Shown: positions 25,364 to 34,820 of the stretch, piece by piece
How the letters are laid out: every line of letters begins with the position of its first letter
Numbering within the stretch: the first letter of the stretch is position 1
Assembly: GCF_000620465.1 (NCBI RefSeq)
Contig: NZ_KK211140.1
Coordinates: 1-64,000 of the forward strand
DNA from: Ralstonia sp. UNC404CL21Col
Lineage (GTDB): Bacteria; Pseudomonadota; Gammaproteobacteria; Burkholderiales; Burkholderiaceae
Direction of reading: 5' to 3'
DNA: 64,000 nt
Position numbers and translations under genes: made by a program
The notes under the pieces: generated by a model
Database searches by the model: none
What the model saw: the letters and a program-made list of their open reading frames with translations, nothing else
What the model was told of the DNA's origin: nothing

Positions 25364-26470
25364 TCATGGGAACGTCAGAGTCACGCGCGTGCCTGCGCTG
25401 GGTGCAGAATCAATCGCAATCGCTCCCCCGAACGATTGCATGATCCGCGTACAAAAAATCATGCCCATGCCGCTGCCGCCTTCTTCGGCGCGCGTCGTCA
25501 CGGGGTCGATGGTCAGCCGCGCGAGAACGTCCGGCGCGATGCCGGGGCCGTTGTCTTCGATGCGGATCATGTGCTGCGCGCTGCCGGCATCCGCCGCACG
25601 GCCGGCGACGATTTCAAGCTTTGGAGCATGCGTTTGCCGCAGCGCCTGCAAGGCGTTGCTCGTCAGCGACGAGAGCACGAGCATCACGCAGTTGGGCAGC
25701 GTCTGGATCGGGAAGTCGTCTTCGACGCGGTACGACACCCATTCGCGCTGCGCGTTCGTGAACGGATACGTGTCGAACAACGAGCGGATCAGGCCGCCCG
25801 CGCTGTTGGGCGTGACGGCCGTGCCGGGCTTGCCGTAGGTGTTGCGCACGGAGTTCAGGAACGTGGCGATCACCGAGAGGCAATAGCGCGCGTTGTCCTG
25901 CACGCGATCGGCCGCGCGGCCAATCTCGGGCAGCGCGCCTGGCGTGGGCTCGGTCTGGTCCACGCGCATGCGGATGCCGCGCGCAAAGTTGGAGATGGCC
26001 GCCAGCGGCGTGTTCAGCTCATGCGCAAGAAAGGCCAGCGTTTCGTCGATTGCCATGAGGCGCTGGGTACGCAAGAGGCGATCCTGGCGCAGGGCCAGCG
26101 CCTCCTGCAGCGAGCGCCGAACGTCTTCGGGCTGATAGGGCTTCTCGAGGATCTTGAACACGCGCCCGGTGTTGACGGCCTGGATCAGCAGATCCTTGTC
26201 GGCATATGCCGTGACGAGGATGGTCGCAATGTCGCCGTATTCCGCATCGATGAAGCGCAGCAGTTCTGTGCCGTCGCCGCCGGGCATGCGGAAGTCGGTC
26301 AGCACCACGCTGATGCGCTCGTGCGAATCGCGCAGCACGGCCTTGGCCTCTTCGACGCTGTTGGCCGTGAGCACCTCGTAGCCGACACCGATCGTGCGTG
26401 CAAACCACTTGCAGGCCTGCACTTCGTCGTCGACGTAGAGGATGGTGACGGTGTCCGGCGTGGTGTCCAT
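25364..26470 (-). CDS. phcR: Receiver-histidine kinase hybrid PhcR
   Basis: Reverse-order hybrid of 368 residues: an N-terminal receiver (8-125; Asp14/Asp15, phospho-acceptor Asp59 in LTDFRMPGG, Lys110) followed by a histidine kinase transmitter with H-box FLAHELNTP (His150), N-box LTSNALQAL, DNGPGIAP and GGSGMGM. There is no membrane segment. This architecture is the hallmark of PhcR, which receives the signal from PhcS and modulates PhcA. It starts 7 bp after the phcS stop. Both phosphorylation sites and the ATP lid look intact. Confidence 0.92.
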   Translation of the reverse strand: MDTTPDTVTILYVDDEVQACKWFARTIGVGYEVLTANSVEEAKAVLRDSHERISVVLTDFRMPGGDGTELLRFIDAEYGDIATILVTAYADKDLLIQAVNTGRVFKILEKPYQPEDVRRSLQEALALRQDRLLRTQRLMAIDETLAFLAHELNTPLAAISNFARGIRMRVDQTEPTPGALPEIGRAADRVQDNARYCLSVIATFLNSVRNTYGKPGTAVTPNSAGGLIRSLFDTYPFTNAQREWVSYRVEDDFPIQTLPNCVMLVLSSLTSNALQALRQTHAPKLEIVAGRAADAGSAQHMIRIEDNGPGIAPDVLARLTIDPVTTRAEEGGSGMGMIFCTRIMQSFGGAIAIDSAPSAGTRVTLTFP

Positions 26471-26477
26471 GATGCCT

Positions 26478-27806
26478 CTACTCCGAGCGCGGCAGATCGA
26501 ACGTGAAGCGCGCCCATTCGCCTTCCTGGCTCGTCACCGCCAGGGTGCCGCCGTGGCGCTGGATCACGCTGTAGCTGATCGACAAGCCGAGTCCCAGGCC
26601 CTTGCCGACGTCGCGCGTGGTGAAGAACGGCTCGAACACGCGCGACAGGTTCTTCTCGGAGATGCCGGGGCCGTTGTCGGTCACCACCACATGCAGGCGG
26701 TTGTCGATCCACTCGCCGGCAATTTCGATGCGCGGGTTCTCGCGCTGCACCTTTTGCATGGCAAGCGCAGCGTTCGACAGCAGATTGATCAGTACGCCAA
26801 TGATGGCCGCCTCGTCGCCGCGCACGAGCGTGTCGGCCGGCAGCTTGCGTTCGAGCGCCACGCCTCGCAACTCGTGGCTGGTCAGGCGGACGGCCGAGTC
26901 GATGGCCTTCTCGACCAGGAATGGCGCATCGGCTTCGCCTTTCTCGGGGCTGCGGTAGGCGAAGGTCTTCAGGTCCGACACGATGTGCTGCACGCGCTGC
27001 ATGCCTTCCTTGGCATCGGTCAGGCATTCGAGCAGCATCGGGCTGCTCTTGGCGGTCGGGTCTTCCTGCGCCACCGCAATCGCCATCAGGCAGAAATTGA
27101 CGGGGTTGTTGATCTCATGCAGCAGGCCGGCCGACAGCGTGCCGATGGCGGCCATCTTTTCCTGTTGCAGAAGCTGACCCTTGATGTCGGTGAGGTTCTG
27201 ATTGGTCTGCGCGAGCTGCTCGTTCTTCTGCGCCACTTCTTCCTTGAGTCGGAAGAGCTGGAAGCGCCCGCGCTCATTGAAGTACGTGTACAGCGTGCTC
27301 GTCGCAATCGAGAACAGGATGAACATCGAATGCACGATGAAGATTTCGCGCGACTGGATACCGCCCGGGTGCAGCGTGCAGGCGATCACCCAGAAGATGT
27401 ACGTGCAGGTGCCGAACAGCACGGCCTGCAGAAAGCCGATCGGCATCACCATGCCCACCGCATAGATCGCCAGGTTCAGCCCCGAGTAATACGGTGAACT
27501 GGCGCCCTCGGTGTCGTAGATCATCCACGAGATCATGATCTGCGGGCAGATCAGCCAGAAGAACGTCAGGCTTTGGACGTGCTCCTCGCCCCAGCGCGTG
27601 TACAGCACCAGCAGCGCGCCCAGCATGATGATCGACGTGATGACCCGCAGCGAAGCGAACAGCCAGAGCCTGTCCACGTACATGCCGTAGTCCAGCCCGA
27701 CGCCTGCCAGCACCAGCACGATGCCGGTAATGGCGGCCATGCGGCTGAAGACGAGCCGGAACTGCTTCAGCTCGGCTTGGTATCCGCGATGTGTAATGGG
27801 CTCCAT
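26478..27806 (-). CDS. phcS: Membrane sensor histidine kinase PhcS
   Basis: Sensor for the PhcB product, 442 residues. The first ~175 residues hold about six hydrophobic helices (roughly 22-40, 48-70, 80-96, 108-124, 126-143, 155-173) with very short loops, so the ligand is probably sensed in the membrane. A coiled coil (183-215) leads to H-box LLHEINNPVNF (His230), N-box NLLSNA (341-346), G1 DNGPG (377-381), F-box FEPFFTT and G2 GKGLGLGL (401-408). A complete kinase. It lies 19 bp after phcB. Confidence 0.93.
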   Translation of the reverse strand: MEPITHRGYQAELKQFRLVFSRMAAITGIVLVLAGVGLDYGMYVDRLWLFASLRVITSIIMLGALLVLYTRWGEEHVQSLTFFWLICPQIMISWMIYDTEGASSPYYSGLNLAIYAVGMVMPIGFLQAVLFGTCTYIFWVIACTLHPGGIQSREIFIVHSMFILFSIATSTLYTYFNERGRFQLFRLKEEVAQKNEQLAQTNQNLTDIKGQLLQQEKMAAIGTLSAGLLHEINNPVNFCLMAIAVAQEDPTAKSSPMLLECLTDAKEGMQRVQHIVSDLKTFAYRSPEKGEADAPFLVEKAIDSAVRLTSHELRGVALERKLPADTLVRGDEAAIIGVLINLLSNAALAMQKVQRENPRIEIAGEWIDNRLHVVVTDNGPGISEKNLSRVFEPFFTTRDVGKGLGLGLSISYSVIQRHGGTLAVTSQEGEWARFTFDLPRSE

Positions 27807-27825
27807 GGTGTTCCTGGGAAGCGGA

Positions 27826-29238
27826 TTAGGCGGCGGATGCGGCGGGCCCGGCCACGCTGGCCTGGGCGAATACGTTGACGCCGGTCACGTCGGTATAGAC
27901 GCGCACGTCGTGCGAGCCTTCGGGCAGCAGTTCGGCCATCAGCGGTTCATCGCGATAGACGAGATACCACTCCAGCACGTGCTCCATCACAAAGCGCATC
28001 GGGTTGTTGCCGTGCACGTTGGTCGCAAGAATGGCGCCGCCCCGGCGCGTGCGCGCGGCAAAGTAGGAGAGCAGGCGCTGGCAGACCTTGTTGGACAGAT
28101 AGTCGAACAGGCCGGCGCAATACACTGCATCGCAATCGCCGGCTTGCGGGCTGTCGGCCGTGATGCGGCGCTTGAGCAGCTGGTGCACCGATTCGTGCAC
28201 GAAATCGACAGTGACGGTCTTGCGCGCGCGGTCCATCGCACGGCGCATCTGCTCGCGGGTGTAATCGAGCGTCTCCTCGCTGAAGTCCACCAGCTCGAAC
28301 GACAGCAGCGACGGCTCCGGATGCTGCTGAATGAAGCGCTGGATTTCCACCGCCGGCCCGCAGCCCACGTTCAGCACCTTGAACGTTCGGCCTGCCGCCT
28401 TCGCCTGTGCAGCCAGGTCGCTCAGATACTGCACAAGAATGTCGATGCGGTTGCGGTGCGCCTCGGCCACGTCGGTACGAAGGAAAGCGGCGTTGACGAT
28501 CTGGAAATAGGTGTTCGGGCCCTCGCGCGGGTCGGAGAGGATCTGGTTGACCATTTCATAATCGCCTGCGTAGCCGAGTGGCTTGGTGTACGTGCGATAG
28601 ATGAACGGCGCGCGCAACAGCAGCGGATGCAGCGCCGCCTGCGCGAACGTGCGGTGTGCGGGTGCAAGCTCCGCCTCGACCTTGCCGGCTTCCGATTCCA
28701 GCCCATCCATGTAGCCCTTGAGCTTGAGCATGATCGGCTCGGCCAGCTCCTGGAAGACATCCATGCGCAGCTTGTTGTCCTCGCGCGGCAATGTCTTCGA
28801 CAGATCCACCTGTTCCACCCAGCGCGACACTTCGGCCAGGAACGCGCGCATCTCGTTGACGACGATCTGATAGTCGCGATGGATGCGGAAACGCTCCTGC
28901 CATTCCTGCACGAACGTTCGCGCTTCTTCGCCCACCGAGGCAGGCGTGTCGGCCACTTCCGACAGCTCGCGCCATTCGTCGATCAGCGTGAGCGAGACAA
29001 CGGCGGTCAGGCCCGTGTTCACCAGGCTGATCACCACCGCCTTGCCGAGATAGGCCTGCCGCGTCCCCATCTTGATCGCGAGTTCGGACAGCACCTCGCT
29101 CACCTGCACGATCGAGTAGGGGTTGTAGATCTCCATCACCAGGGCACGCCGCTGCAGCGTGATGATGGTGCCGCGGACCTGCTGACCCTGTGAGTTGCGG
29201 AAGCTGACCGCGGGATCGATTTGGTTGGGTGAGTACAC
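27826..29238 (-). CDS. phcB: SAM-dependent methyltransferase PhcB, autoinducer synthase
   Basis: In Ralstonia PhcB makes the diffusible 3-hydroxypalmitate or 3-hydroxymyristate methyl ester signal by SAM-dependent methylation. The protein is 470 residues: the methyltransferase core has motif I VLNVGCGPAVE (288-298), acidic residue Asp318 (FELVDFSEETL) and post-motif YCAGLFDYL (373-381). The first ~95 residues form a separate beta-rich domain, somewhat PilZ-like in pattern but without its RxxxR and (D/N)xSxxG motifs; residues 100-210 are mostly helical. First gene of the phcBSRQ operon. The acyl chain made cannot be read from sequence. Confidence 0.92.
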   Translation of the reverse strand: MYSPNQIDPAVSFRNSQGQQVRGTIITLQRRALVMEIYNPYSIVQVSEVLSELAIKMGTRQAYLGKAVVISLVNTGLTAVVSLTLIDEWRELSEVADTPASVGEEARTFVQEWQERFRIHRDYQIVVNEMRAFLAEVSRWVEQVDLSKTLPREDNKLRMDVFQELAEPIMLKLKGYMDGLESEAGKVEAELAPAHRTFAQAALHPLLLRAPFIYRTYTKPLGYAGDYEMVNQILSDPREGPNTYFQIVNAAFLRTDVAEAHRNRIDILVQYLSDLAAQAKAAGRTFKVLNVGCGPAVEIQRFIQQHPEPSLLSFELVDFSEETLDYTREQMRRAMDRARKTVTVDFVHESVHQLLKRRITADSPQAGDCDAVYCAGLFDYLSNKVCQRLLSYFAARTRRGGAILATNVHGNNPMRFVMEHVLEWYLVYRDEPLMAELLPEGSHDVRVYTDVTGVNVFAQASVAGPAASAA

Positions 29239-29893
29239 GGTGCGAATTTGCCGGAGACTTCAGGGAAAACGTCTGCCAAGCGGGACGCTCACTCCAACAA
29301 CCGCGCACCCGGGGTCGCACCGCGATCCGGGCACCGCGAACACGGCGCGCCCCGCCGACACTGCCGGGCATGCCGCCGCATCAGTCGTGAAAGCGTGCTT
29401 GAAGCCGTCCGCTGGCCATGCGCAATACGCGCCAGCCCGGGCGTCTCTCGCCCAAACCCGCTCCGAGAAGATCGGGGAAGACGATCGACTGCAGCCGGTG
29501 CCTTCAGTACTACAACGACGGCACCTTTACTGCCTGCCGATCAACAGCGTGGCAACGGGAATCGTGCAACCGTGAACCATGACCAGACTGGAACGATGCA
29601 CTCCCCTGACATCCGCAACGCGCGCTGCTTGAACGCGCGGCCCGCTGCTGCATCCCAAATCGTCTCTCAAGGAGAATCCCGCACAGTAATGAACTCCGGG
29701 CGCCGTATCGTATGTTGCGTGCCGGCGCCCGTGTTCGCCATGATGCCGCAGCTATGCCACGCATGCATCAGGGCGATTCAACCGGGCCATGCTCTGACGT
29801 CATGGCTGCCGAATGACCCAATCGATTGTACTTGCCGAATGTGACCCACACAATGCGGAAACCTGCAGTGCAGAGCAAAGCCGAACCACCATC
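29239..29893. other. 655-bp non-coding stretch upstream of phcB
   Basis: Separates the phcB start from the end of the next minus-strand gene. It must contain the phcB promoter and 5' leader. Open frames here (for example a 50-codon plus-strand frame from 29690 behind AAGGAGA) have no recognisable protein features. I found no clear terminator, tRNA or repeat. Its length is exceptional in this dense region. Confidence 0.5.
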
Positions 29894-30931
29894 TCAGCGT
29901 GATTTGCGGCCGGTGAGCGCGTCCGGATCCTGCTTGTAGTTGGTGAGGAACTGAGTGTAGCTGTAGACCTGTGCCGGCAGCAGGTGGCTGGGCATGTCGA
30001 ACAGTGCGTAGTAGTACGGCTCGCGCCCCTGACACACCTCTGCGGGCAGGCAATATTGTTCCCACTCCACACAGGCTGGGGTGTACATGCCGTCGCCGGG
30101 CCAGAAGAAGGGGACGATCTGCTTGTCGTGCAGCCCCTTGAGCAGCGCGTCGGGCGCGTTGTAGGCCTCGGCGTTTTCCAGGTGCGTCAGCATGCTTGCG
30201 TTGGTCTCGATGACCATGAGCGTTGCCCGACCGTCGGCTGTGAGCAGCAGCACGCCGGCGGGGTGCGGATACAGGTAGTACTCGATGAAGCGGTACCGCG
30301 TGGACAGCTCGCGCACGAGCCGTGTGATCGCCGGGTCCGACAGAAAACTGAACGAGTGGCGCGACAGCAGATCGCGCAGTGTGCTCGACAGGTTGCTGAA
30401 GTAGCGCACCTGCAGCGCTTCGATTTCCGCGCTGAGCCGCTCGGCCATCGCCGGATTGTCTTTCTTGATGTAACGGTCGATCAGGCCGTCGTTGAAACCC
30501 TGCACGGCGATGCTCTCGTCGGCCATGCCGGTGAGCAGGATCGTCATGCACGGCAGGTCTTTGAGCTTGGCGCAGAATTCCAGCCCGTTCATGCGCGGCA
30601 TGGAGTAATCCACCACGATGACAGAGGGCTGCAGGAAGCGGTTGACCTCGTGGATCTGGCGGTAGACGCGGTCGACGTCGAGCTGGATCGTGCGGCGTTC
30701 GGTCGAGAACGTCAGATCGTCGTGGGTGACCCGCACCGGCAGAAAACCCGGCATGCGCAGCGAATGCCACTGGCGCAGCCACGCCAGCGCCTCTTCCGGG
30801 TCATTGAAGGCCAACAGCGCACGCGATGGGTCCATCTGGAACCCAAGGCTTTCCACGAACGATTGGCTGTCGTCGACCACCACCGTCAGGGTCGGGTGGA
30901 AATAGACCGGCAGGGCGCTGTCCTGTTGCAT
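29894..30931 (-). CDS. Atypical response regulator upstream of phcB
   Basis: A 345-residue receiver protein. The acidic pair is Asp20/Asp21 (VVVDDSQSF), phospho-acceptor Asp108 (IVVDYSMPRMNG), Thr in LLTGMAD and Lys in YIKKDNP. The distance between the acidic pair and the acceptor Asp is 87 residues rather than about 45, so the receiver carries an insert at roughly residues 55-100. The C-terminal half (about 165-345) has no motif I recognise. Same strand as phcBSRQ but 655 bp upstream; a role in the Phc circuit is suggested only by position. It is 162 bp after pntB. Confidence 0.82.
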   Translation of the reverse strand: MQQDSALPVYFHPTLTVVVDDSQSFVESLGFQMDPSRALLAFNDPEEALAWLRQWHSLRMPGFLPVRVTHDDLTFSTERRTIQLDVDRVYRQIHEVNRFLQPSVIVVDYSMPRMNGLEFCAKLKDLPCMTILLTGMADESIAVQGFNDGLIDRYIKKDNPAMAERLSAEIEALQVRYFSNLSSTLRDLLSRHSFSFLSDPAITRLVRELSTRYRFIEYYLYPHPAGVLLLTADGRATLMVIETNASMLTHLENAEAYNAPDALLKGLHDKQIVPFFWPGDGMYTPACVEWEQYCLPAEVCQGREPYYYALFDMPSHLLPAQVYSYTQFLTNYKQDPDALTGRKSR

Positions 30932-31059
30932 ACGTCGGGAAGAGTCGGAAGAGGGCTGGGTGCAGCGCCCGGCCGGTGTGGCCGGCGCTGCCCGTTTCCA
31001 CTACGTTACTGTCTGCCGCCGCCGGGAGCAAGCGGAACCCGTCTGACCTGACGGACCGT

Positions 31060-31071
31060 TGACGGCCGTCA
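31060..31071. repeat. Perfect 12-bp palindrome TGACGGCCGTCA
   Basis: Lies between the pntB stop and the response-regulator start (both minus strand), flanked by a further CTGACGG copy at 31048. Could be an operator for the regulator gene or the core of a pnt operon terminator; no T-run follows. Confidence 0.4.
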
Positions 31072-31093
31072 GTGGGGCCGCCAGTGCGCCGTT

Positions 31094-32554
31094 TTACTCG
31101 ACGGATTTCACCATGTCCTCGACGACCTTCTTGGCGTCGCCAAACACCATCATCGTCTTGTCCATGTAGAACAGCTCGTTGTCCAGCCCGGCGTAGCCGG
31201 CGTTCATCGAGCGCTTGTTCACGATGATGGTCTTGGCCTTGTAGGCCTCCAGGATCGGCATGCCGGCAATGGGCGACTTCGGATCGTTCTTGGCCGCCGG
31301 GTTGACCACGTCATTGGCGCCCAGCACCAGCACCACGTCGGCCTGGCCAAACTCGCCGTTGATGTCTTCCATCTCGAAGACTTGGTCGTAAGGCACTTCG
31401 GCTTCGGCCAGCAGCACGTTCATGTGGCCCGGCATGCGGCCTGCGACCGGGTGGATCGCGTATTTGACCGTCACGCCCTTGTCCGACAGCTTTTCGGTCA
31501 GCTCTTTTAGGGCGTGCTGCGCGCGCGCCACCGCCAGGCCGTAGCCGGGGACGATGATGACGGTTTCGGCGTTGCCCATGAGGAAGGCCGCATCATCGGG
31601 CGAACCCGATTTGACCGGGCGCTGCTGCCCGCCGCCACCCGCTGTCGCTCCGGCGGACGCTTCGGAACCAAAGCCGCCCAGGATCACGTTGAAGAACGAT
31701 CGGTTCATCGCCTTGCACATGATGTAAGACAGAATTGCACCGGATGAACCGACCAGCGAGCCGGCGATGATCAGCATCGGGTTATTGAGCGAAAAGCCGA
31801 TGCCGGCCGCCGCCCAACCCGAGTACGAGTTCAGCATCGACACCACGACCGGCATGTCGGCGCCGCCGATCGGGATGATGATCAGTACGCCCAGCACAAA
31901 GGCGATGGCCGTCATGATGATGAACGGCAGCCAACTCTGGCTGAGGAAGAACAGGATGCCGAAGCCGAGAATGGCCACCGCCAGCAGCAGGTTCAGCATG
32001 TGCTGGCCGGCAAACTGCACCGGCGCGCCCTGGAACAGGCGGAACTTGTACTTGCCCGATAGCTTGCCGAAAGCGATCACCGAACCTGAGAACGTGATGG
32101 CGCCGACGAAGGTGCCGATGAACAGTTCCACGCGGTTGCCCAGCGGCAGCACGTTGTCGCCCGCCACGGTGATGCCGAAGGCTGACGGTTCTGCCACCGC
32201 GGCGACCGCAATACAGACTGCGGCCAGGCCGATCAGCGAGTGCATGGCGGCCACCAGCTCCGGCATCTTGGTCATCTCGACCGTGCGCGCCACGTAGGCG
32301 CCGATGCCGCCGCCGACCACCAGGCCCGCGAAGATCAGGATGAAACCCGTGGAGGCGCCGCTCTCGGTGCCCGCAAACATTTCGGCCTTGAGCTTGTAGA
32401 TGAGCGCGACGGTCGTGACGGCGGCGATCGCCATGCCCGTCATGCCGAACGCGTTGCCGCGCCGCGCCGTGGTCGGGTGGGAAAGCCCCTTGAGTGCCTG
32501 GATGAAGCAGACCGAAGCCAGCAGATACAGCAGGGTGACGAGGTTCATGCTCAT
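31094..32554 (-). CDS. pntB: NAD(P) transhydrogenase subunit beta
   Basis: Membrane and NADP-binding subunit of proton-translocating transhydrogenase, coupling hydride transfer from NADH to NADP with the proton gradient. About nine hydrophobic helices occupy residues 1-270, then the soluble dIII domain with [16 protein letters not shown] and [14 protein letters not shown]. The 486-residue length is normal. Its start overlaps the pntA2 stop by 4 bp. Last gene of the pnt cluster. Confidence 0.96.
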   Translation of the reverse strand: MSMNLVTLLYLLASVCFIQALKGLSHPTTARRGNAFGMTGMAIAAVTTVALIYKLKAEMFAGTESGASTGFILIFAGLVVGGGIGAYVARTVEMTKMPELVAAMHSLIGLAAVCIAVAAVAEPSAFGITVAGDNVLPLGNRVELFIGTFVGAITFSGSVIAFGKLSGKYKFRLFQGAPVQFAGQHMLNLLLAVAILGFGILFFLSQSWLPFIIMTAIAFVLGVLIIIPIGGADMPVVVSMLNSYSGWAAAGIGFSLNNPMLIIAGSLVGSSGAILSYIMCKAMNRSFFNVILGGFGSEASAGATAGGGGQQRPVKSGSPDDAAFLMGNAETVIIVPGYGLAVARAQHALKELTEKLSDKGVTVKYAIHPVAGRMPGHMNVLLAEAEVPYDQVFEMEDINGEFGQADVVLVLGANDVVNPAAKNDPKSPIAGMPILEAYKAKTIIVNKRSMNAGYAGLDNELFYMDKTMMVFGDAKKVVEDMVKSVE

Positions 32555-32880
32555 TGCTTGGCTCCCTCGCTCTGACCGCCCTTGGCCTTCGGCTCTTTCT
32601 TCTTGAACATCTCCAGCATGCGCTGGGTGACCAGGAAGCCGCCAAACACATTCACCGCCGCCAGTGCCACCGCCACCACGCCCATCGTGCGGCCCAGGCC
32701 CGTTTCCGTGAGGCCCGCCGCCAGCATGGCGCCGACGATGATGATGGCCGAGATGGCATTCGTCACGGCCATCAGCGGCGTATGCAGCGCCGGCGTGACC
32801 GTCCAGACCACGTGGTAGCCGACGTAGATCGCCAGCACGAAGATGATCAGATTGATCACCGTGTGATTGACCAGCTCCAT
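32551..32880 (-). CDS. pntA2: NAD(P) transhydrogenase subunit alpha part 2
   Basis: Small membrane part of the split alpha subunit, 109 residues with three hydrophobic helices (about 9-25, 38-58, 62-86; [14 protein letters not shown] is the family signature) and a Lys-rich tail. The separate pntA1/pntA2 arrangement is the Rhodospirillum-type transhydrogenase organisation. It overlaps pntB by four bases but is separated from pntA1 by the panD gene. Confidence 0.94.
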   Translation of the reverse strand: MELVNHTVINLIIFVLAIYVGYHVVWTVTPALHTPLMAVTNAISAIIIVGAMLAAGLTETGLGRTMGVVAVALAAVNVFGGFLVTQRMLEMFKKKEPKAKGGQSEGAKQ

Positions 32881-32913
32881 TTGCTCCTCCTCGCTTCTTG
32901 GTCGATGTGCGAA

Positions 32914-32940
32914 GCGGCCAGACCGTTCAGGCCTGGCCGC
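32914..32940 (-). other. GC-rich hairpin between panD and pntA2
   Basis: Arms GCGGCCAG (32914-32921) and CTGGCCGC (32933-32940) around an 11-base loop, just downstream of panD. No T-run; possible partial terminator or RNA-processing site. Confidence 0.4.
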
Positions 32941-32948
32941 CCGGCGCG

Positions 32949-33311
32949 TCAGGTTTCCTTGATGGCCTTGATCTTGTTGCCCTCGCCGAGCAGCACGACC
33001 TTGGGCTTGTAGCTGGCGACTTCTTCTTCGTTCATCGGTGCGTAGGTGCAGATGATCAGCAGATCACCCACGTGCGCACGGCGCGCTGCGGCACCGTTGA
33101 GCGAGATTTCGCCCGAGCCGCGTTTGCCCTTGATGATGTAGGTGGAGAAACGCTCGCCGTTGTTGACGTTGTACAGCTCGATCTTTTCGTATTCGCGCAT
33201 GTCGGCGGCGTCGAGGAGGTCCTCGTCGATGCCGCACGAACCTTCGTAGTCCAGATCGGCCTGGGTGACCGTCGCGCGGTGCAGCTTGGCGCGAAGCATG
33301 TTGCGTTGCAT
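32949..33311 (-). CDS. panD: Aspartate 1-decarboxylase
   Basis: Pyruvoyl-dependent enzyme making beta-alanine for pantothenate and CoA. The self-cleavage site Gly24-Ser25 in YEGSCGID is at exactly the E. coli numbering; Ser25 becomes the pyruvoyl group. Other family segments are [14 protein letters not shown] and [18 protein letters not shown]. The 120-residue length is normal. Unusually it sits inside the transhydrogenase cluster between pntA1 and pntA2, with GC-rich hairpins on both sides. Confidence 0.96.
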   Translation of the reverse strand: MQRNMLRAKLHRATVTQADLDYEGSCGIDEDLLDAADMREYEKIELYNVNNGERFSTYIIKGKRGSGEISLNGAAARRAHVGDLLIICTYAPMNEEEVASYKPKVVLLGEGNKIKAIKET

Positions 33312-33346
33312 GAAGCTTTCCTTGAAACAGAAATGAAATCGCCACT

Positions 33347-33383
33347 GGCGGCCGCGCCGGGTTGTGACGCCCGGCAGGCCGCC
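33347..33383 (-). other. GC-rich hairpin between pntA1 and panD
   Basis: Outer arms GGCGGCC (33347-33353) and GGCCGCC (33377-33383) with an inner CCGGG/CCCGG pairing. Located 11 bases beyond the pntA1 stop; lacks a T-run. Confidence 0.4.
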
Positions 33384-33393
33384 GTCTCCGTTC

Positions 33394-34533
33394 TTATTTG
33401 GCGGCGCTCGTGGCTGCGGGAGCGCGCACCACCTGGCCGGCCTGGCTGAGCAGGCAGGCGGCCACGATGTCGTCTTCGCGGTTGATGTTCAGGCCGCCAT
33501 CCTTGTCGATGATCAGCTTGAGGAAATCGAGCACGTTACGGGCGTAGAGGGCGGAGGCGTCGGCCGCCACCATCGACGCGAGGTTGGTGTAGCCCACCAG
33601 CGTGACGCCGTGTTTGACGACCACGCGGTCGGCTTCGGTCAGTGGGCAGTTGCCGCCTTGCGCTGCCGCCAGATCGACGACGACCGAGCCGGGCTTCATG
33701 GCTTGCACGGTGGCTTCCGACAACAGCGTCGGCGCGCGGCGGCCCGGGATCAGCGCCGTCGTGATGACGATGTCGGCCTGGGTTGCGCGCGTGTGCACCA
33801 GTTCCGCTTGGCGGCGCATCCAGTCGGGCGGCATCGGGCGGGCATAGCCGCCGACGCCCTGGGCGATTTCGCGCTCTTCGTCCGTCAGGAACGGCACGTC
33901 CAGGAACTTGGCGCCCAGCGATTCGATCTGCTCTTTCACCGCCGGCCGCACATCGGATGCCTCAATGACGGCACCCAGACGCTTGGCCGTGGCGATGGCC
34001 TGCAGGCCGGCCACACCAGCGCCGAGGATCAGCACCCGCGCGGCTTTCACGGTGCCGGCTGCGGTCATCAGCATCGGCATGAAACGCTGGTAATGGTTGG
34101 CAGCGACGATCACCGCCTTATAGCCAGCGATGTTGGCCTGGGAGGACAGCACGTCCATGCTTTGCGCGCGTGTGGTGCGCGGCGCGGCTTCCAGTGCGAA
34201 CGCGGTGACGTTGGCGGTGGCGAGGCGGGCCGTGTTCTCGTCATCGAACGGGTTGAGCATGCCGACCAGCACGGCGCCCGGCTGCATCTGCGCCAGTTCG
34301 GCCGCTTCCGGCGAGCGCACCTTGAGCACGATCTGCGCGCCCAGCGCCTCGGCGGCGGTGCCGATCTTGGCGCCGGCTGCCACGTAGGCGTCGTCGGGCT
34401 GGGCAGCGGCGACACCTGCACCCGATTGCACCGTCACCTGATGGCCAAGCGCCACGTACTTTTTCACCGTTTCCGGGGTCGCGGCAACGCGCGTCTCGTC
34501 CGCCCGCGTCTCCTGCGGGATGCCGATGTGCAT
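33394..34533 (-). CDS. pntA1: NAD(P) transhydrogenase subunit alpha part 1
   Basis: Soluble NAD(H)-binding dI subunit of proton-translocating transhydrogenase, related to alanine dehydrogenase. The N-terminus MHIGIPQET is the family start; the Rossmann motif is [14 protein letters not shown] (167-180), and the mobile loop region [10 protein letters not shown] is present. 379 residues. First gene of the pntA1-panD-pntA2-pntB cluster; the promoter should lie in the 287-bp gap shared with the divergent nudix gene. Confidence 0.95.
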   Translation of the reverse strand: MHIGIPQETRADETRVAATPETVKKYVALGHQVTVQSGAGVAAAQPDDAYVAAGAKIGTAAEALGAQIVLKVRSPEAAELAQMQPGAVLVGMLNPFDDENTARLATANVTAFALEAAPRTTRAQSMDVLSSQANIAGYKAVIVAANHYQRFMPMLMTAAGTVKAARVLILGAGVAGLQAIATAKRLGAVIEASDVRPAVKEQIESLGAKFLDVPFLTDEEREIAQGVGGYARPMPPDWMRRQAELVHTRATQADIVITTALIPGRRAPTLLSEATVQAMKPGSVVVDLAAAQGGNCPLTEADRVVVKHGVTLVGYTNLASMVAADASALYARNVLDFLKLIIDKDGGLNINREDDIVAACLLSQAGQVVRAPAATSAAK

Positions 34534-34786
34534 CGTGTTCTCTCCTCGCTGATTATGGTTAGGATGCGCGCGAAGTGAACGAAGGCGCGCTGGATCAGGA
34601 TCGACGTGCAGCTTACCCGAACTTTTTGGCGCACGGACGCTCGTCGAATGCCATGTCGAATATCCGAACCGACATGGAATGCGGGCCGATTCTGCGCAAA
34701 CGTGTGCTCAATTGCTCACAACTCTGCGCCGGCGCGGCATGCTCCTGTTCCGGTGCCCCATGCAAGCGGGGAGGGCGGCCTCCAGC

Positions 34787-34792
34787 TACAAT
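34787..34792 (+). promoter_or_regulatory. -10 element upstream of the nudix gene
   Basis: TACAAT 28 bp before the ATG at 34821; no clear -35. Confidence 0.4.
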
Positions 34793-34820
34793 AACGCCTT
34801 GTTTTTGTTGCCTTTTTGCC

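Noticed and set aside
29248-29844. Plus-strand frame upstream of phcB, including MNSGRRIVCC... behind AAGGAGA
   Set aside because: No recognisable protein, Cys/Arg/Pro-rich shadow-like composition; only the RBS-like purines support it.
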